From the NCBI RefSeq assembly GCF_009870125.1, contig NC_046681.1:16691001-16755000 (forward strand): 64,000 nt of DNA, in the 5' to 3' direction. This stretch comes from Drosophila pseudoobscura (Eukaryota; Arthropoda; Insecta; Diptera; Drosophilidae). How positions within the stretch are numbered: position 1 is the stretch's first letter; the number at the start of each line of letters is the position of its first letter. The notes under the pieces were generated by a model. That model made no database searches. It was not told where the DNA came from and saw only the letters and a program-made list of their open reading frames with translations. Position numbers and translations under genes: made by a program. Below are positions 38,601-52,100 of the stretch, one piece after another.

Positions 38601-41600
38601 AATATAGCAGGCAGTATTCGACAGTCTGCATTTTGGCGCATTATTTAAAAACAATTTTAATTAGGAGCCCAAGTAATTATATTGATAAAAGATATCAGAA
38701 AAAAACATATGAAATTGGGGAAATTCAAGAAAAGTCCTGCGAAACCAATAAAATTTCGTCATTATCTCTCAAGCTTAAATTAATTAATTTTCTTGAAATA
38801 TTCTGTCTATTTCCCGACTGAATGTTTTAGTGTCCATTAATTTCTATCATACTCTGTTATCTTAAGGTGCATTGTAGATTTTTTGAATTGTAGCAACAGA
38901 CAGTGAATCCACACCCTTCATTTCCACTTCCACCTTCAGATATTCAAGGCTTTGCTTGCCATTGTCTACATCCGACTTTGCCGGACATTCTGTAGCACTA
39001 CAATTAAACACATTTACATATAGCCATGTAATTTGCCTAATTGAGAAACAAGGTTCAATTGGAATGTGACTTTCACACCGATTCGGGTGTATTTATAATT
39101 GTTTAATCAGAATTAATTGGTACCAAAGGGATTAAATGGTAAATTTCCGTCTTTAAGAAAGAGAGTTGTGTGAAATAAATATATTTCTAACACTTTGTTC
39201 CTTAGTTAGTAATTTATATGTTTTTAAACATGAGAATAAATATAGAAGCAGCATTCAAGTACCCAGGTCTACTAACTTAGTCCTTAAATACATCCTTACA
39301 TGTGCAAAAGATTATGATGATATATTTTTGGATATAAAGCATCCTTTTATGCCAATAAAATATTCGAAAAATCATCTATTTACACAGAACTAAATCTTAA
39401 AACCACAAGGAAATACCTTTGCTCTTTTCTGTTTAGAAGCAAAACTTCTATAATACTCCCATTCTATTTGATCAATTCATGAACCTTAAGCCGCACTTTA
39501 AGCCCACAAACAAATTGCTCATTTCAGTAAAACCATAAAACCCGATATGGCATGGCATCCACAAGTGACATTCAAACTATTAAGCAGACAATTCCTTTGG
39601 CCAATGATTATGGGCACTTTTGTGGCTCTTTTCCTTCACTCCCTCTTGCAGGCTTTTCTTTAGAGCAATTCAATCTTATTGAATTTCTGACTGCTTGTGC
39701 AGCCCACGACAGGCTATTGATCCCCCAGAAATCCCCGCATATACTCGTACGTACATATGTATCTTAGAGTTGAACAAATTGAATTTGATTATTGAATTCA
39801 CACATTTAGGGGGTTATTAATATTTGCATACGGGGGACTCGTTCTAATTGTTGGCCCCAATAACCGAAATCGGACTAAGTATTACTCACTTAAATACACA
39901 GAAGTCGATTTGCATAGCGATTGGGAGTACATTTCCCGCTTTTCTTTGTCCCAATTTTATCCATTTTCAGATTAAATTTCATTTTTTGAATCAATTAAGG
40001 ATAGTACGTGTCTGAAGGCGTGTCAAAATAAATATTTATGCCCGTACAGCCCGTCCGGCCAACGGGGGAGGATTTTCCGAGTTCCTTGTGTGTCCTGTCT
40101 GTCTGGCGGCCCCCCCTAAAAATAGTTTGCTCTTTGGGCGTTGGCCCCCAGGTTTGCCCCCTCTTAAACCTTCGACCCCATTCGGGGTGGTCGGTCATTG
40201 CGTGTGCAGTACAGTCACGCCTTTGGCCCCCAATATTCATCCCCCGCCATCCATCCCCCAGTCCACTTAAAGGTGTGTGGATGACTGCCTAAGTTGCAAG
40301 AGCAAGTTCTCTTAATGCTTCTTTATGTGGCAATGCTTTTGGGGCTTGGCATGCGCCCTTGCCCCTCTCGTACCACTCGTGCTTTTCTGTCTGCCACACC
40401 TGTGGCGGGGTGGGGGGCGTCGTGTCTGCGGCAATATTCTAATGGATTTTTCGTTTCCAGCTATAAATAGGCGCCCGCCCGAACAACTGGCAAACAATTG
40501 AAACCATATTTTAGTCGCCTAAGAAGGGGGTATTTTCGGCTGTGGCATTGCGTTAAACCGAAGGGTCCTCGGGGGCACATACGAGAAGGATGTGCCCCTC
40601 AAAGAAGGGGTAGCTACAAAGGCAGCAGAATGCGAAGGAAAGTCATTACCCTTCCACTCGAAATGTAATGAATATTCTTTTATTTTCCCTTGCCTTCCTC
40701 TTGATGTTTTCGCCTGTTTTGGCCACCCATTTACCCACCTTATCTTGGCATTCTCTTTCTTTTTTTGGGGGAAAAGTGTAAGAGCTTCGGCCCAAAAATC
40801 ATTTGCACACAGCGACATTCCATGTGGGACTCATTAGAGCAGGGGTCTGGAGATGTCCCCCTTTTATTTTTTGCACAATTTTTGTTGCCTTTTCCTCAGA
40901 ATTTGGGTCTTCTTTCCCTGAAATTTGGTCTCTTTTTTGCCTCTCTTGGCTGTTGTTGACAATGAGCGAAACATTTTGCGTATTGAAATTGACAAAGTCT
41001 TAAGGATGGAGGAATAGGGATATACGGAGTCCTACGTCCTCCCTAAATTCCCCCCTTTATTGCATGAATATTCATGGGGGGGGACCTTAAAGGAGGAGGG
41101 AGAGGAGACACTTTATCCTTCGTTTTGGGTGTCGCTTCCTTCCACGGGGGAGCGGCTTCTGTTGGATTAACATAAAATTTCATTTGATTGTGTTTTGGTG
41201 AAGATTTTTATGGGTTATAAAGGATTTTATATATGGCAACTAACTTGGGTTTTGTTTTCTTGGGTATCTGGGTATCTGCTGGATAAAAGATGTCTACAAA
41301 AATCTCTACGGGCCATCGGATTGATGGCAATGGTCTCCATTATGGACAAGGGCGGGATTTGAGAGGCGTTTATGTGTGCATGGAATACAGGAATTCGAGG
41401 TAAATAAATTGGTTTACTTTTGAGAGCGTTTTTAAGGGGAGGATTATGCGGAATATCTAGAAATATGTGGAATATCTTCAAATATAAAAAATTAACTAAT
41501 AAGTGACAAAAATAATGTATTAGATGTGTTCTGTGATTAGTAATATAGAAGAAATATATAACATATAGGTAAAAATATAATTTGCAAGAAATATGTGGAA

Positions 41601-42473
41601 TAATATGTGTAATTTTTGAGATCTGTAGAATATTTTATAATAAAATCTTCAAAACTGCTGAAAATATATATCTTTCAAAGGTTCTTCAGAATAATATGTG
41701 ATAAAATAGAGTGTTTTCCAAATTTAAAACAATATTCTTTTCTTTTAAGTTCATTTTCAGTTAAAAGGTGATGAAATTTCCAAAAACAATTAAGGACTAT
41801 TCTGCAAAAATGTAATCCTAATTGGTTAAAATTCTTTTAAAGGTAAGTTTGCAAACATATAACATACACTTTATCATGTACTTGCCGCCGCATAAACACT
41901 GCCAAAAAACTCCCTGAATACCGTCAACTTTTACCCTTGAAACGTTTCAGCGATAAAAAATGTAAATTTAAAGAACTTAATCCCAGAGAGTGGATAAATC
42001 CTTAAGGTCTTTAAGATAATGAAAACAGGCGGCAGAAAGGTGTGTATTTGAAAAGCCATCCTAGAGAATTACTTACAAATCCCTGAAACAAGTCAAAATT
42101 GCAGCCAAAAAGTATCTGCAAAAATTATTCAATAGATTTAGCTTTGTGCTATTGTATATGCTTTTTATGGACCTTAAGGATATACGGTTCCCATCCATAA
42201 AAACCATCGAAGCAAATCCCTGACAGAACAACATGAAATTCCGATTATTTTGATGGGGGAAGTGAGATTTACGATGCAATTTGATGATGGCAATGCGATG
42301 ATGGAGCAATATGAAAGATTGATGAGCTTTCTTCAAGGTCGTTCCACTTTTTTCTCACTGCTGGCTTTCTGTTGACGGACCGATTCAGTGTTTGCCTGTA
42401 AACATTTTAAGCAAATATCCAGAGATTCGTTGATTAAACAGCGAAAGATAAAGAACGACCAAGGCAGGGAGGC
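35661..42473. other. bchs 5' region and spacer: noncoding
   Basis: A good splice acceptor on the minus strand (AG at 35695-35694 after a pyrimidine tract) lies 34 bases before the bchs ATG. Candidate donors reading GTAAGT on the minus strand lie near 38,067 and 38,115, so a noncoding first exon near 38.1-38.2 kb is likely. The rest is CA-rich microsatellites near 36.67 kb, T-rich DNA and no supportable coding region. Confidence 0.5.
38211..38222 (-). promoter_or_regulatory. bchs: Ohler motif 1-like core promoter element, possible bchs promoter
   Basis: The minus strand reads CGGTCACTCTG, one internal mismatch from the Drosophila motif 1 consensus YGGTCACACTR that marks broadly expressed TATA-less promoters. 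It lies just upstream, in the bchs direction, of possible noncoding-exon donors. The assignment to bchs is inference. Confidence 0.4.
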
Positions 42474-42480
42474 TATAAAA
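42474..42480 (+). promoter_or_regulatory. TATA box of the insect-allergen-related gene
   Basis: TATAAAA followed 33 bp later by an initiator-like CACAGTTC (A at about 42507). This places the start site downstream of the ATG at 42482 and makes the ATG at 42533 the true start codon. Confidence 0.7.
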
Positions 42481-42532
42481 TGTGAAATTCTGTTGGGGTT
42501 TAAGCACAGTTCTCACTCGAATTGATTCGATC

Positions 42533-43591
42533 ATGTATCGGCTACTCTTTTACCTGCTCAGTGGCTGTCTGCTGCTGCTTTTTGTGGCAGGGGAATCATC
42601 ATCGGAGGAGCAGTCGTCAGAGGAGATTGTAATGGATACGACAGCCATTTATTTGGAGGACTTTCCGGCTGTTTCGGCGGAGCTGATGGAGCTGGGAGAA
42701 CCCTCGGTGGATGAGCAGAATGTGATGACAGCACAGAAGATCAATTGGATGCCCGTGTGGCAGGAGCAGGATCAGGATAATGCAAGGGTAGCTCGTCAAG
42801 TGATGGAAGAATCGAGCACTGAGAGGGAGGTTCTTCCGACTTCCAGCACAGAAAAGGTCTCCCATACCGCCAAAAGCGAAGTCTCCTCCACAGAGGCGAT
42901 CCCTACGGTGATGGAAACCTCTACCAAGAACAGCCCGGAGGAGCTTTTGAACACTCGGGATAACAAAGAGTGTCCCAGCACTGCCCAACGTGGACTCACA
43001 AATCTCATACGCGTGGCACGACCCATGTTGCCTGCCGCAGAGCTCCGCAACATCTTCGCCAATGCCGTAGAGGATCCTCAGGTGAGGGATCTTCTGAAGC
43101 TGCTAAAGAGCAATCCCTTCAAGGAACAGGTGGTACTTTTGCGGTCCACCAAGCAGCATCAGATGCTGCAGGACTATATCTGTCGTCGCCTGAAGCTGGA
43201 TCCCGCCTACTACTTCGATTATGTGAGGATTTTCCTCAACATTCACACCACAGAGGCACCCACCAGCCCTCTGCCCAATCGTCGCAAAGGAATACGTGGC
43301 CTGCTGCAGGATGTCCGGGATGTCCTGCCTCGTACCGCACTGAGGGATCTCTACTTGCGGATGTACGCCTCGGATGCGGAGCTCTCCAATGCTGTGCGTC
43401 TCGTCCGCAGCTTGGAGTTCCGTCGTTTGCTGCAGGATGTCCGCTCCTTGAAGGAGTATCTCGGCTTGACTGGGGATCTGGAGAAGGCGGGTGTGCCCCT
43501 GCGACAGATCCAACAATTGGTGGCAAGTGCATTGGGTTGGGCCACCTTGGATGCCACTTTGGGGGCAGAGACAGTCATTTTTAGTGACTAA
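42533..43591 (+). CDS. Secreted insect-allergen-related (ANG12/G12-type) protein, 352 aa
   Basis: A single exon. Starting at 42533 gives a clean signal peptide (residues 1-20, MYRLLFYLLSGCLLLLFVAG). An upstream in-frame ATG at 42482 would lie before the predicted start site. Residues 21-145 are acidic and rich in Ser, Thr and Glu, with little order expected. Residues about 147-340 match the insect allergen-related repeat family (Ins_allergen_rp): two helical units, each with a GL-x-x-L-I/L...LP start, a DP/DAE...V...L..S/LEF core and an LG(W/L) end. Members in mosquitoes, flies and cockroaches are secreted gut or cuticle-associated proteins, some binding lipid. Function here is not known. The long acidic insert before the repeat is unusual for the family. 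The family call is from pattern recognition. Confidence 0.82.
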   Translation: MYRLLFYLLSGCLLLLFVAGESSSEEQSSEEIVMDTTAIYLEDFPAVSAELMELGEPSVDEQNVMTAQKINWMPVWQEQDQDNARVARQVMEESSTEREVLPTSSTEKVSHTAKSEVSSTEAIPTVMETSTKNSPEELLNTRDNKECPSTAQRGLTNLIRVARPMLPAAELRNIFANAVEDPQVRDLLKLLKSNPFKEQVVLLRSTKQHQMLQDYICRRLKLDPAYYFDYVRIFLNIHTTEAPTSPLPNRRKGIRGLLQDVRDVLPRTALRDLYLRMYASDAELSNAVRLVRSLEFRRLLQDVRSLKEYLGLTGDLEKAGVPLRQIQQLVASALGWATLDATLGAETVIFSD

Positions 43592-46118
43592 ACGGGAGGT
43601 GGTTTTTTTTCTTTACTTTTTTCTATCTTTATCTATCGAAATTTGTATATTTTTACTCTCTCGATTTGTATCTTTATCTTCCAACTATGTTTCTATTAAT
43701 TTTTTCTATAAAGTATATGAAAATCTTTTACAAAAACTAAAGAAAATTTTGGAAAATCTTCTCTATAATCGTTTTGGTTTTATTTACATTTTTTTGTTGT
43801 TGTTGGGAGAATGTTTTTTGGAATCTCTTAAATTTGTTTAAGAGATGATATTTTTATTTTGAGATTTTTTTCTTCCCATAAATCGAGAAAATATTCTCTT
43901 GAAAAATGAAGATCTAAAATATTTCACATTAACATATCCTTACGCCTTATAAACCCTATATTTTTAAACACTTCTTCTTAAGTTCTTTAATCGGTAAACT
44001 CAATGATTGTCTGCTTTCAGTAGGAAAATCTCTTCCTGTTTCCTATTTCCCGACTTCCTCTGTTTAATTCCCCTATTCGCGAGGCTCCAGCCCGTTTAGC
44101 GGCTCCACTTCAAAGGCGTTGTAAGGCAACACCTTTTGTTTTTCCTTTCATTTGGATCGTATGTTTAATCGATTTTATATATAGATTTGTCTTTAACGCT
44201 TCTTTATCGCGATATGTGGGATGGCGGCGTGGCTCATCCATCAATCCAGCAAACTCTCATCAGTCATCTGTCAACCAATTTCACTTCTGTGGCTCCAGGG
44301 CTCTCAGAAAATACAAAAAAAAAGGGGAAGCGCGACATCTATGACGTGGGGCAGGCACCACATCATTCTCCAGAGAGAGAGAGACGTCCCCCAACAACTG
44401 GGCAACGAATTTATAACTCATTCGTTGTGGCACGGCATGGACTCTGGGATGGACATGTTTACAACTTTTACAGCGGGGCATGCAGCCAGGCAACCGAAAC
44501 CACTTGAAAATTCGTTCAGGGTCAAAATCATTAGGGCAGGCAGGCAGCCAGCAGACAGCAGACAGCCAGTAGTTCTTCTACTGTTTGTCGCCGCACCACA
44601 GCCACAGCAAGAGCCACAGCCGCATGCCACGCAGAGGCCGTGGCATAATAAACAACAAATACAAATGAGAATTGCTGCCGCTGCCGCTGCTGCTGCCACA
44701 CATGTTGCTGGCGTTGCGCCTTCAAAAGAGACTTCATCGAGGCTGTCAGCGCCGACATCTAATCGAGGCAACAGTTGCCATAAACAAATTACAAACAGAT
44801 CGAATCGAGCAGACAGTAGCCGGCAATCCGACAATCCGACAAATGTCGGTTGTGGGACGGCTATAAATAATACCCCAAAAAGGGCACCAAAACCCCAAGC
44901 AACGTTCACGGAAATACTCGTATTTACTTCAGAGTCAGAGTCAGAGTCAGCGCCAAGTCTTTGGTCTCTGAAATACGTGTCAAAATAAACAAACATTTGG
45001 AAAAACAGCAACAGCAACGGCATCAGCAATTTCCAGTAGCAATCGCAGACAGACGATGGGTCACAGTTCAAACGATAAGATAGCCACGATCTAGACTTTG
45101 ATTCGGATCCGGTTGGGAAATATACCATCCAGATTATATTTGCAATGGGTGCTATCGCTGGTATCTATGGGGAAATCTTCCAGATGAGGCCACAATGCAT
45201 TGAGTTCTGGGTCATTTTTGTTGCTGAAGAGTTTTATGAAATATTGAGGGAATATTTTAACATGTGTGCATATAGAGGGAGGGATATATTTTGAATAATA
45301 ACAAGTATGAAGTTCCATTGGAAATTTCTAGAAATCCATTCTGTGATCTTTTCATTGAGTGAAACTCTGCAGCAGCCTTGTTGCTGCGTATCTTCCTTTC
45401 GAGATACTGAAAAGTAACAACAATTCATTGGAAATGTTGGAAATTTATGTTTATTCCGTAGATGATCTTTTCATTAAAGGAATACCTTCTTATGCTTTGT
45501 TTTTGGTAATACATTTTAAAGACTAAAGAAACCAAAGGAACCTTCTTTGTTCCTAAAACTACGGCCTATCCTCCTTTTGTATTCCAAAAATTAGCAACAT
45601 TTCAAGCGGCGGGCCCACAAAAAACCAAAACACAACAACTGAGAGCTTGGCAAGAACTAATTTCCAAAGAAAGAAAACTGAAACTCGGTTCTAGAGAAAG
45701 ATAATCTTTGGTTTGGGTTTTTGGTCTAGACCTCTTCTACCTTTGAGGCCTCTTCTGTTAAATAGAGACATGAATATACGTAAAGAAAGAGCTTTGCTTT
45801 TTGTTTGAAACCGGCGGAAATTATTATTAATTGCTTGGAATGCCGGGCACACACCGCCTCCCGCTCCTCCCCAGAACATGCCCCCGACCGCTCCAGAGGC
45901 AGGTCCAAAGACTGTGTGGCAGGCGGCTTCTAATGGCTTCCGTTGGCGTGGTTCAGTTTTTCCCCAGATTTTTGTTTTCATCCAATCATTTCGATGACGT
46001 AAAAAGCCGTTTTTCATGGCCAAAACCTGGGCTACAGAGAGTTCTTGGCCTCAAAAAAATCAGCTAAATGTCGGGCCAAGCATTCGTGTGTGTGTGGGGG
46101 GCAAATGCGTTGGCTGTT

Positions 46119-46146
46119 GGGGCTATGGGGCTATGGGGCTATGGCT
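46119..46146. repeat. GGGGCTATGG short tandem repeat
   Basis: Three near-perfect 9-10 bp copies of GGGGCTATG in a row. Confidence 0.6.
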
Positions 46147-47716
46147 GTGGATTATTTGGAGTACATGTACTCCTCGTACTCTGCCAACTGGGCGGTTCAT
46201 TGGCCTTGGCTGATAGATAGACGACGACGACAGCGACGACGACGGCGTGGGTAAACAGTTTGACTTTTCAGAGCACAGTGGAACTGCTGGGGAGCTGAGG
46301 AACAGTGGAGTTGCTGTTGTGGAGCCTCTTGTGGATCTATAGACCACTGCTGGAGGAGGAGTGTGCCCAAGCGTGTCCAGATGGCCGTCTCCTTTTACAA
46401 TTGCACTGCTCCAGCAGTTCCCCAGAGGAGCGTCAGGAGAGGAGTGCCCTGCCTCTCGCCGAAGAGTGTCTGCCCCAAGAGTGGGGTTCAGCAGGCGGAA
46501 ACACAAAGCGTTCGTCCGTTGTTTCGTTCGGGTTGAAAGTGGAGTTGGCGTTGGAGTTGGAGCTGGAGTTGGGACTCGTTCTCAAGCTGTGGGTGTCGTC
46601 GTCTGGAAGCTCTTTCTGGACTATTGTGTTCCCGATTCCAAGGGGGAAACAACAGCGATAGCACACTGCAGCAAACAGAGCTGCCACAGAGCTGCCACAG
46701 AGGGGCAAACGTAGGTGCAACAGCAGAGCAATAAAGGTGAACGACTCTCCCATTTGGTTAATTGAGTTTGAATGGCGGAACGAAAAAGTTGCAACAAGGG
46801 CGAAAAAATGAAAAAAAAAACGTTGCCATTGCAGTGATTTTCTTTTGAGGAAAAAAGAAGCAAGGGTTTTCTATGGCAACGTGGAGTCGTGGGGCAATGG
46901 GGGAGTGTCTTGGCAACAATTGAACTTTGAAGTGTGTCAATCTTATTGGGTTGTAGGCAAAGACTGAAAGAAGTCTTGCCACATGCCCCCCCCAGCGAGA
47001 GTCAAGGGAGGTACTAGTGGAATTCCTATGAGAGTCGAAGAATTTCAATTGGAAATGGTAGCAGAAATCAAGGAAAATTCAGGGGACATTCTACAAGGGC
47101 CATTCAACTTAAATAAAAATCAAAGAAAATTTATGTACGAAGAAAATCGGAATCTAAAAGACTCTTTCTGTACAAAAACCAAAATTAGGCCATCATCTAA
47201 TCAGTTAAGACTGAAGTCTACTGCAATTCCTAGAAATAATTCTTATTAATTCTCTTTCCTCAGGCTTCATTACTCATCTCATCGTTTCGGAGACCCAATT
47301 TTTCTTGAATTTCATTCGAGAGTCAAGTTTTCTTTCATTCTATTTGAAGGCATCCAAGTTTTCTTGTAAATACCCAGCAGCTTTTGTTGCATCCAAAACA
47401 TTCCTGGGGTCAGACCCTTTGGGGCCCTATAATTATTTAATATACGATGTGTGCTTATAGTACTCTTCGCGGTTACCCCTATATTAACTACTTAGGACTG
47501 CGACTGGGGCGTTACGCCTATCCACTCCTCTCCACTCCACTCCACTTTAGGGGAATTCACGCCTAATGAAGCACCACAGCACAGTCGATGCGATGCTCAT
47601 TGAACTAAGGCGAAACCGAAACCAAAACTGAAACGAAACGAAACCACAAATCAAATTAAAATTCCGTAGCTTTTTTTTGGGGAGTCATTAATCTCTTGGG
47701 GTGGGGGTGGGGGAAC

Positions 47717-47747
47717 AGAACCGATAGAACCGATAGAACCGCTAGAA
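47717..47747. repeat. AGAACCGATAG tandem repeat
   Basis: Three 10-bp copies of GAACCGATA or GAACCGCTA in a row, next to a G-rich tract. Confidence 0.6.
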
Positions 47748-49124
47748 GAACTGAAACTGCAATTGCCACATGCAGCATGCAGCATGCGTTGATCTTCCAA
47801 CAATCGCCATGGCAGCAGCCGCCTGAAAACAAACAAAACAAAAGCAAAACCTCTTTTTGGACGCGGCTTTTGGGGTCCACGCATGACTTGGCGTTTGGTG
47901 GAGCGCTTAACCCAAATCCAAAAACCAAAAGATGAGGAGGGATCACCATAGAGAGACCGTGGAATACCCTTACCTAAAGCTTAGACTATCGAAATGCTGG
48001 ATTTGATGGGTTTTTAGGATCATTCCAGAAGGAAAAATCCTCAAATATGATTCATATCAGAAGATCTGATATTTTATTTCTCAAAATCGATAGAGACTTG
48101 TAGGTAGTTCCCTATCGTTGAAGATTGCCGAGATGGAATCAAGTTTCCGAACAATGTTTGACGCATTTTACATAAACAATAGATTTTAAAATATAAACCA
48201 AATTTGATTGATCTTTAAAGATAAAAGCAAAAATGAAGGGATCCAGAATGATCTCAACTCCTTTGGGTAGTCTCAAAAGCGCTAGTTAGCTATCATACCC
48301 CACGGATATACCCTATCTATAAGGCGAACAACCGAACAACATTGATGACAACAATAACCAGAATTGAGAGTGCATATTGCGCTGCCGCCGAGCCGCTGGT
48401 TCGCCTGCTCGTTCGCTCGACTTGCTTTAATCAGCGCTTTTTGATCCGAACAAAACAATTGCCGGCCGGCACACAATAACCACGACGGCGCCCTCGCCCA
48501 TCCAACTCCACATCCACAACCAGATCGAGTGGCCCACTGTCTCACTGGGGTACCCACTGTGTCCCCTGGTACCCAGAGGTTCCCTTTCCTCTTGCCCCCT
48601 GTCCACTGAACCCCTGCCTCAGGTTTGCCCTGTGCCCCCCTGTCCTCCATCACTGCCCTGGCACCACCAATCTTCCTCTACTGCTTCTTCGGTGGCACAC
48701 ACAAAAATTGTTTTGGAAACTTGCTGAGTTTTCAATTGAGGCACAAAGAGCGCAGCGCAGCGCCGCAGGGCAGGAGGGAGGGAGAGTTCAATGAAGGGAG
48801 TGGAGTAGGTACATGGAAAGGGGTATGGCAAAAGGGGGAGGAGGGAAGAGGCAGTTAAGGGTATAGGGACAGTGGGCTTTCAGTCGTTCAATTTGTTTGG
48901 TCAGCTCCGAGACCCCCGAGTGCCCGGTAGCTATCGCTTGCTTCGTATACCCTTTCTGCCTGGGGAGGGTATTCTTTTTCTTTTTGACATGTTTGCAGTA
49001 CCGAAAAGGACATGAGATAACAAATACTTGGTCAGTATATGAATAGAAAAAGTCCAAACAATTATTATTATATATTTAGCATAGTAGTTCCTTGATGTTC
49101 CATATATCTGCCGGATAACTTTAA

Positions 49125-49159
49125 CGATATATTCTCGATAACATCGATAACAGTCGATA
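49125..49159. promoter_or_regulatory. CGATA cluster, BEAF-32-type insulator candidate
   Basis: CGATA occurs at 49125, 49136, 49145 and 49155, that is four times in 35 bp with 9 to 11 bp spacing, close to one DNA turn. Clustered CGATA is the known binding sequence of the Drosophila boundary protein BEAF-32, which overlaps the DRE motif. A boundary role here is inference. Confidence 0.4.
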
Positions 49160-52100
49160 ACATAAAGATAGGTAACCAATCCTTTAACATAGCCCTAGAT
49201 TGAGATCAGATAATTATATCTTGTAGCTAACAAAGAAAGAAACTTGGTGAATATAATGTATATCTTTCATCGTATTTCTGAAGATAATAATATAACCAAA
49301 AGTTGGAAGTCTCTGTTTCATATATTTTTACACTCCAAATCGGAGGCCTATATCAGATATTTACCATGAAAAAAAAAACAATCTTGAAGGGTATCTAAAG
49401 CTCCGACTAACCATGGATCCAATTATTTCTTTTCATATTTTTGTTGAAACTGGTCTGCTCTCTGAAGCTCTGAAGCTGAAGTACACATTGGGTTAAGTGC
49501 GTTTTATGGTTTGTTGATTCAAAAGCGAAGCGAATCCCCCCACCCACCATTCAGAAGGAGAGACCGAGACCCCCGCCACACCGCAGAGGAGTTCGGCCGA
49601 AGGGACGGAGGGACGAAGGGAGGGACACACAGTCCGCCCTAGGGCTAATGAATTTTTAGTTACAAAACTTCGATCTGGTGACAATATCTGGGCTTCGACT
49701 TCGGCCTTCGGTGTCTCACTGTCTTGGGGTTAGGGCGTATGCGTAATTTTTGCTCTTTTGATGATTGATGGATGGAAAAACTTTGTGTGTTTCGTTGACC
49801 TCAAAAATTGAAGTATGTGCAGCCATTGGAGGTGAATCGGACTTGAATAATTGGCTATATTTCGGATTTGATTTATGCCAAGTGGAGCGCTTGAATGGAC
49901 TTGAAGTTCGAGAGAGAAATCTCTTTTAAAATATGTTAATCCCAAAAACCAATAAAATAAACCATAATATATACAGAGTATGTGGCTTTGGCGATGGATA
50001 TTCTACAGAAACTTCCCTTTTTAGCTCGAGAACCACTCTCTTGCCAGATTCTTTGATTTTCTTCGATTCGATTGATATGCAAATGCTGTGGGCCCATAAA
50101 CACCTTTAGGCCATGGCTTTTTACAATTAAACAAGCCACAAGCTGCTCGCTAGCCCCATTCACCAGAAACCATTTCATTCAACAAAATCAACAGCCGACT
50201 TTTAGTGAATGAATTTTTGTATTTTGTTTGGCTTAAAGTTGTTTTTCCGCCAACGCTCTTCGGGGCTTGGCGGCTGTTTTCCAGGCCAACATGTACGAGT
50301 AGACAGAGATGTGGACCCACGCAGAAAAGTGCAACACAAAGAGCCGACACACACGCGTCCACGAGATATGCAATCAACCTACAAGATTGTAGGCGCCTCT
50401 TTTTGGAAAAGTTTTGCCACGCGCCAACCTGTCGCAGGGCTTCCCATTAATTAGCTGCCACAAAAACCGAACCGCCATCGAACTTGGCCAAGAACCAGCT
50501 ACGAGACGTATATCATCTGTCAGGGGGATCGTTTCGTTATATAAGTCGCAGGGCATAAAAAACGGCAGCAGCTTATGTCACCGTCTTATGCCCCCATGTG
50601 CGGGCGGACGTTCCATAAAAAACAAAAGATGGGTTTTCTTGCTCTTTTGGGCCATCTGTCTCGAAGTCTGAGGAGAACCCATAAATGGCATCAAAATTGA
50701 TGACGTTGTAGCCTGGCTTTTCGTACCAGACAACGACCTACATCAATGCTTGGCTTCGGCTTTTAATAGTTTTAGAGCTACTCAATTTTTGTGGCAGAGT
50801 GTGGGCGATGGGGCATGAAGCTAACTCCTCACTAAGCTGGCCCCAAAAAGAGAGGAGAATCGCCTGAAGTGTGTTCTTATGAATGTAATTGTCAGCTTAG
50901 TTCAGGAATATGGTTATGTGACCTTTGAAAGTATAGAGAATATGGTCGAAAATAGTGGGAGATGAAGAATTACTAAAGATTACAGCAAATCTAGGAGATC
51001 TATGCTTATTTGTTCATATATCATACTACCATACATATATTGCTTGAATGTTTATCTCTTGTTAGTAGATTCATTCGATCAGATATCTTTACTGATTTGA
51101 TATAACACCTGTGAAAGTTGGCCTTAAGAGGCTATGATCATTAGAGCCAAAAAGGAATGATCCTTCAATTCATTTATACAAAGCTCCTAAGAAAACTACT
51201 CTTAAACCAATCCATAAACGGCCTTGAGACCTTAAGATGTTTGATAATAATCATATATTCGGATCTATGGTTCTTTATTGTGCTTTGGGAAGGCAACAAT
51301 CGATCTTACGTGCCGAATAGTCTTAAAATCATTCAAAATATTATCTGAAATCAATCAGAATTTGACGATATTTTTCCCTTGACTTCTCTCAACTACAGTT
51401 CCTATGAAGACCATGCTTAAACGGTGCCCACACTCAAACGCCGCCCGAATGAAGTGTGGGAGCTATCGCAAGTCGCCAAAACAGGGTCATCAAGTGGGCG
51501 ATCAAGTGTACGTACGTTCATTGAGTGGGAGTTGCCAGTAGCCTATCAACTTTTAGTAGGTGTCTGGTTGTCTTTAATTGATGAAAATTATACATCATTT
51601 CATCCGAAAAGTACCCGATCAAAATCCACAAATGGCCAAGAGTCGTTTACTACCTTGTAATTCGCAACCAAAAACATCAGATTGGATATTCCCATAAAAA
51701 GCGTGTGGAATGCAATGAAAATCGTATGGTTTTTATATGCATTTAATTTTCAATTTGAAACCGCATTTGGGGTGTTCGATATGCCAGCCAGCCAGCCAGC
51801 CACCACCTAATGATGATTGCCTCCATTGAGGCGGCGAGAAAACTTTCCTTTTCGAATCCACAGGCCTCCTCTAATATGGCTAATCAAGAGGCAAGGGGAA
51901 CGGTAGCACCCACTATCATTACATCATGTGGCAGATAGGCAGAGATCAAGACATGAAATCGACTTCCGCTCGACACGCACTTGGGGATCCATGGGATGCA
52001 GGGAAAGTTATCAACATTACATTACCATCAAAGATACAGCTACAGCCACAGATACATATCCATCGTACAACAATCGGCAATGAGAGTGAGTCTGTCTGGT

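Noticed and set aside
44221-44988. 255-codon plus-strand frame and the overlapping 236-codon minus-strand frame
   Set aside because: Both lie in sequence rich in CAG, GCC and CAGAGT repeats; the translations are low-complexity and open on both strands, as expected from composition.
46305-46714. Two overlapping plus-strand frames of about 118 codons
   Set aside because: They are driven by GGAGTT/GAGCTG repeats, with alternating Glu-Leu or Val-Gly translations typical of repeats.
48282-48653. 123-codon minus-strand frame
   Set aside because: Gly/Trp-rich, without any recognised motif or splice context; local GC content explains it.
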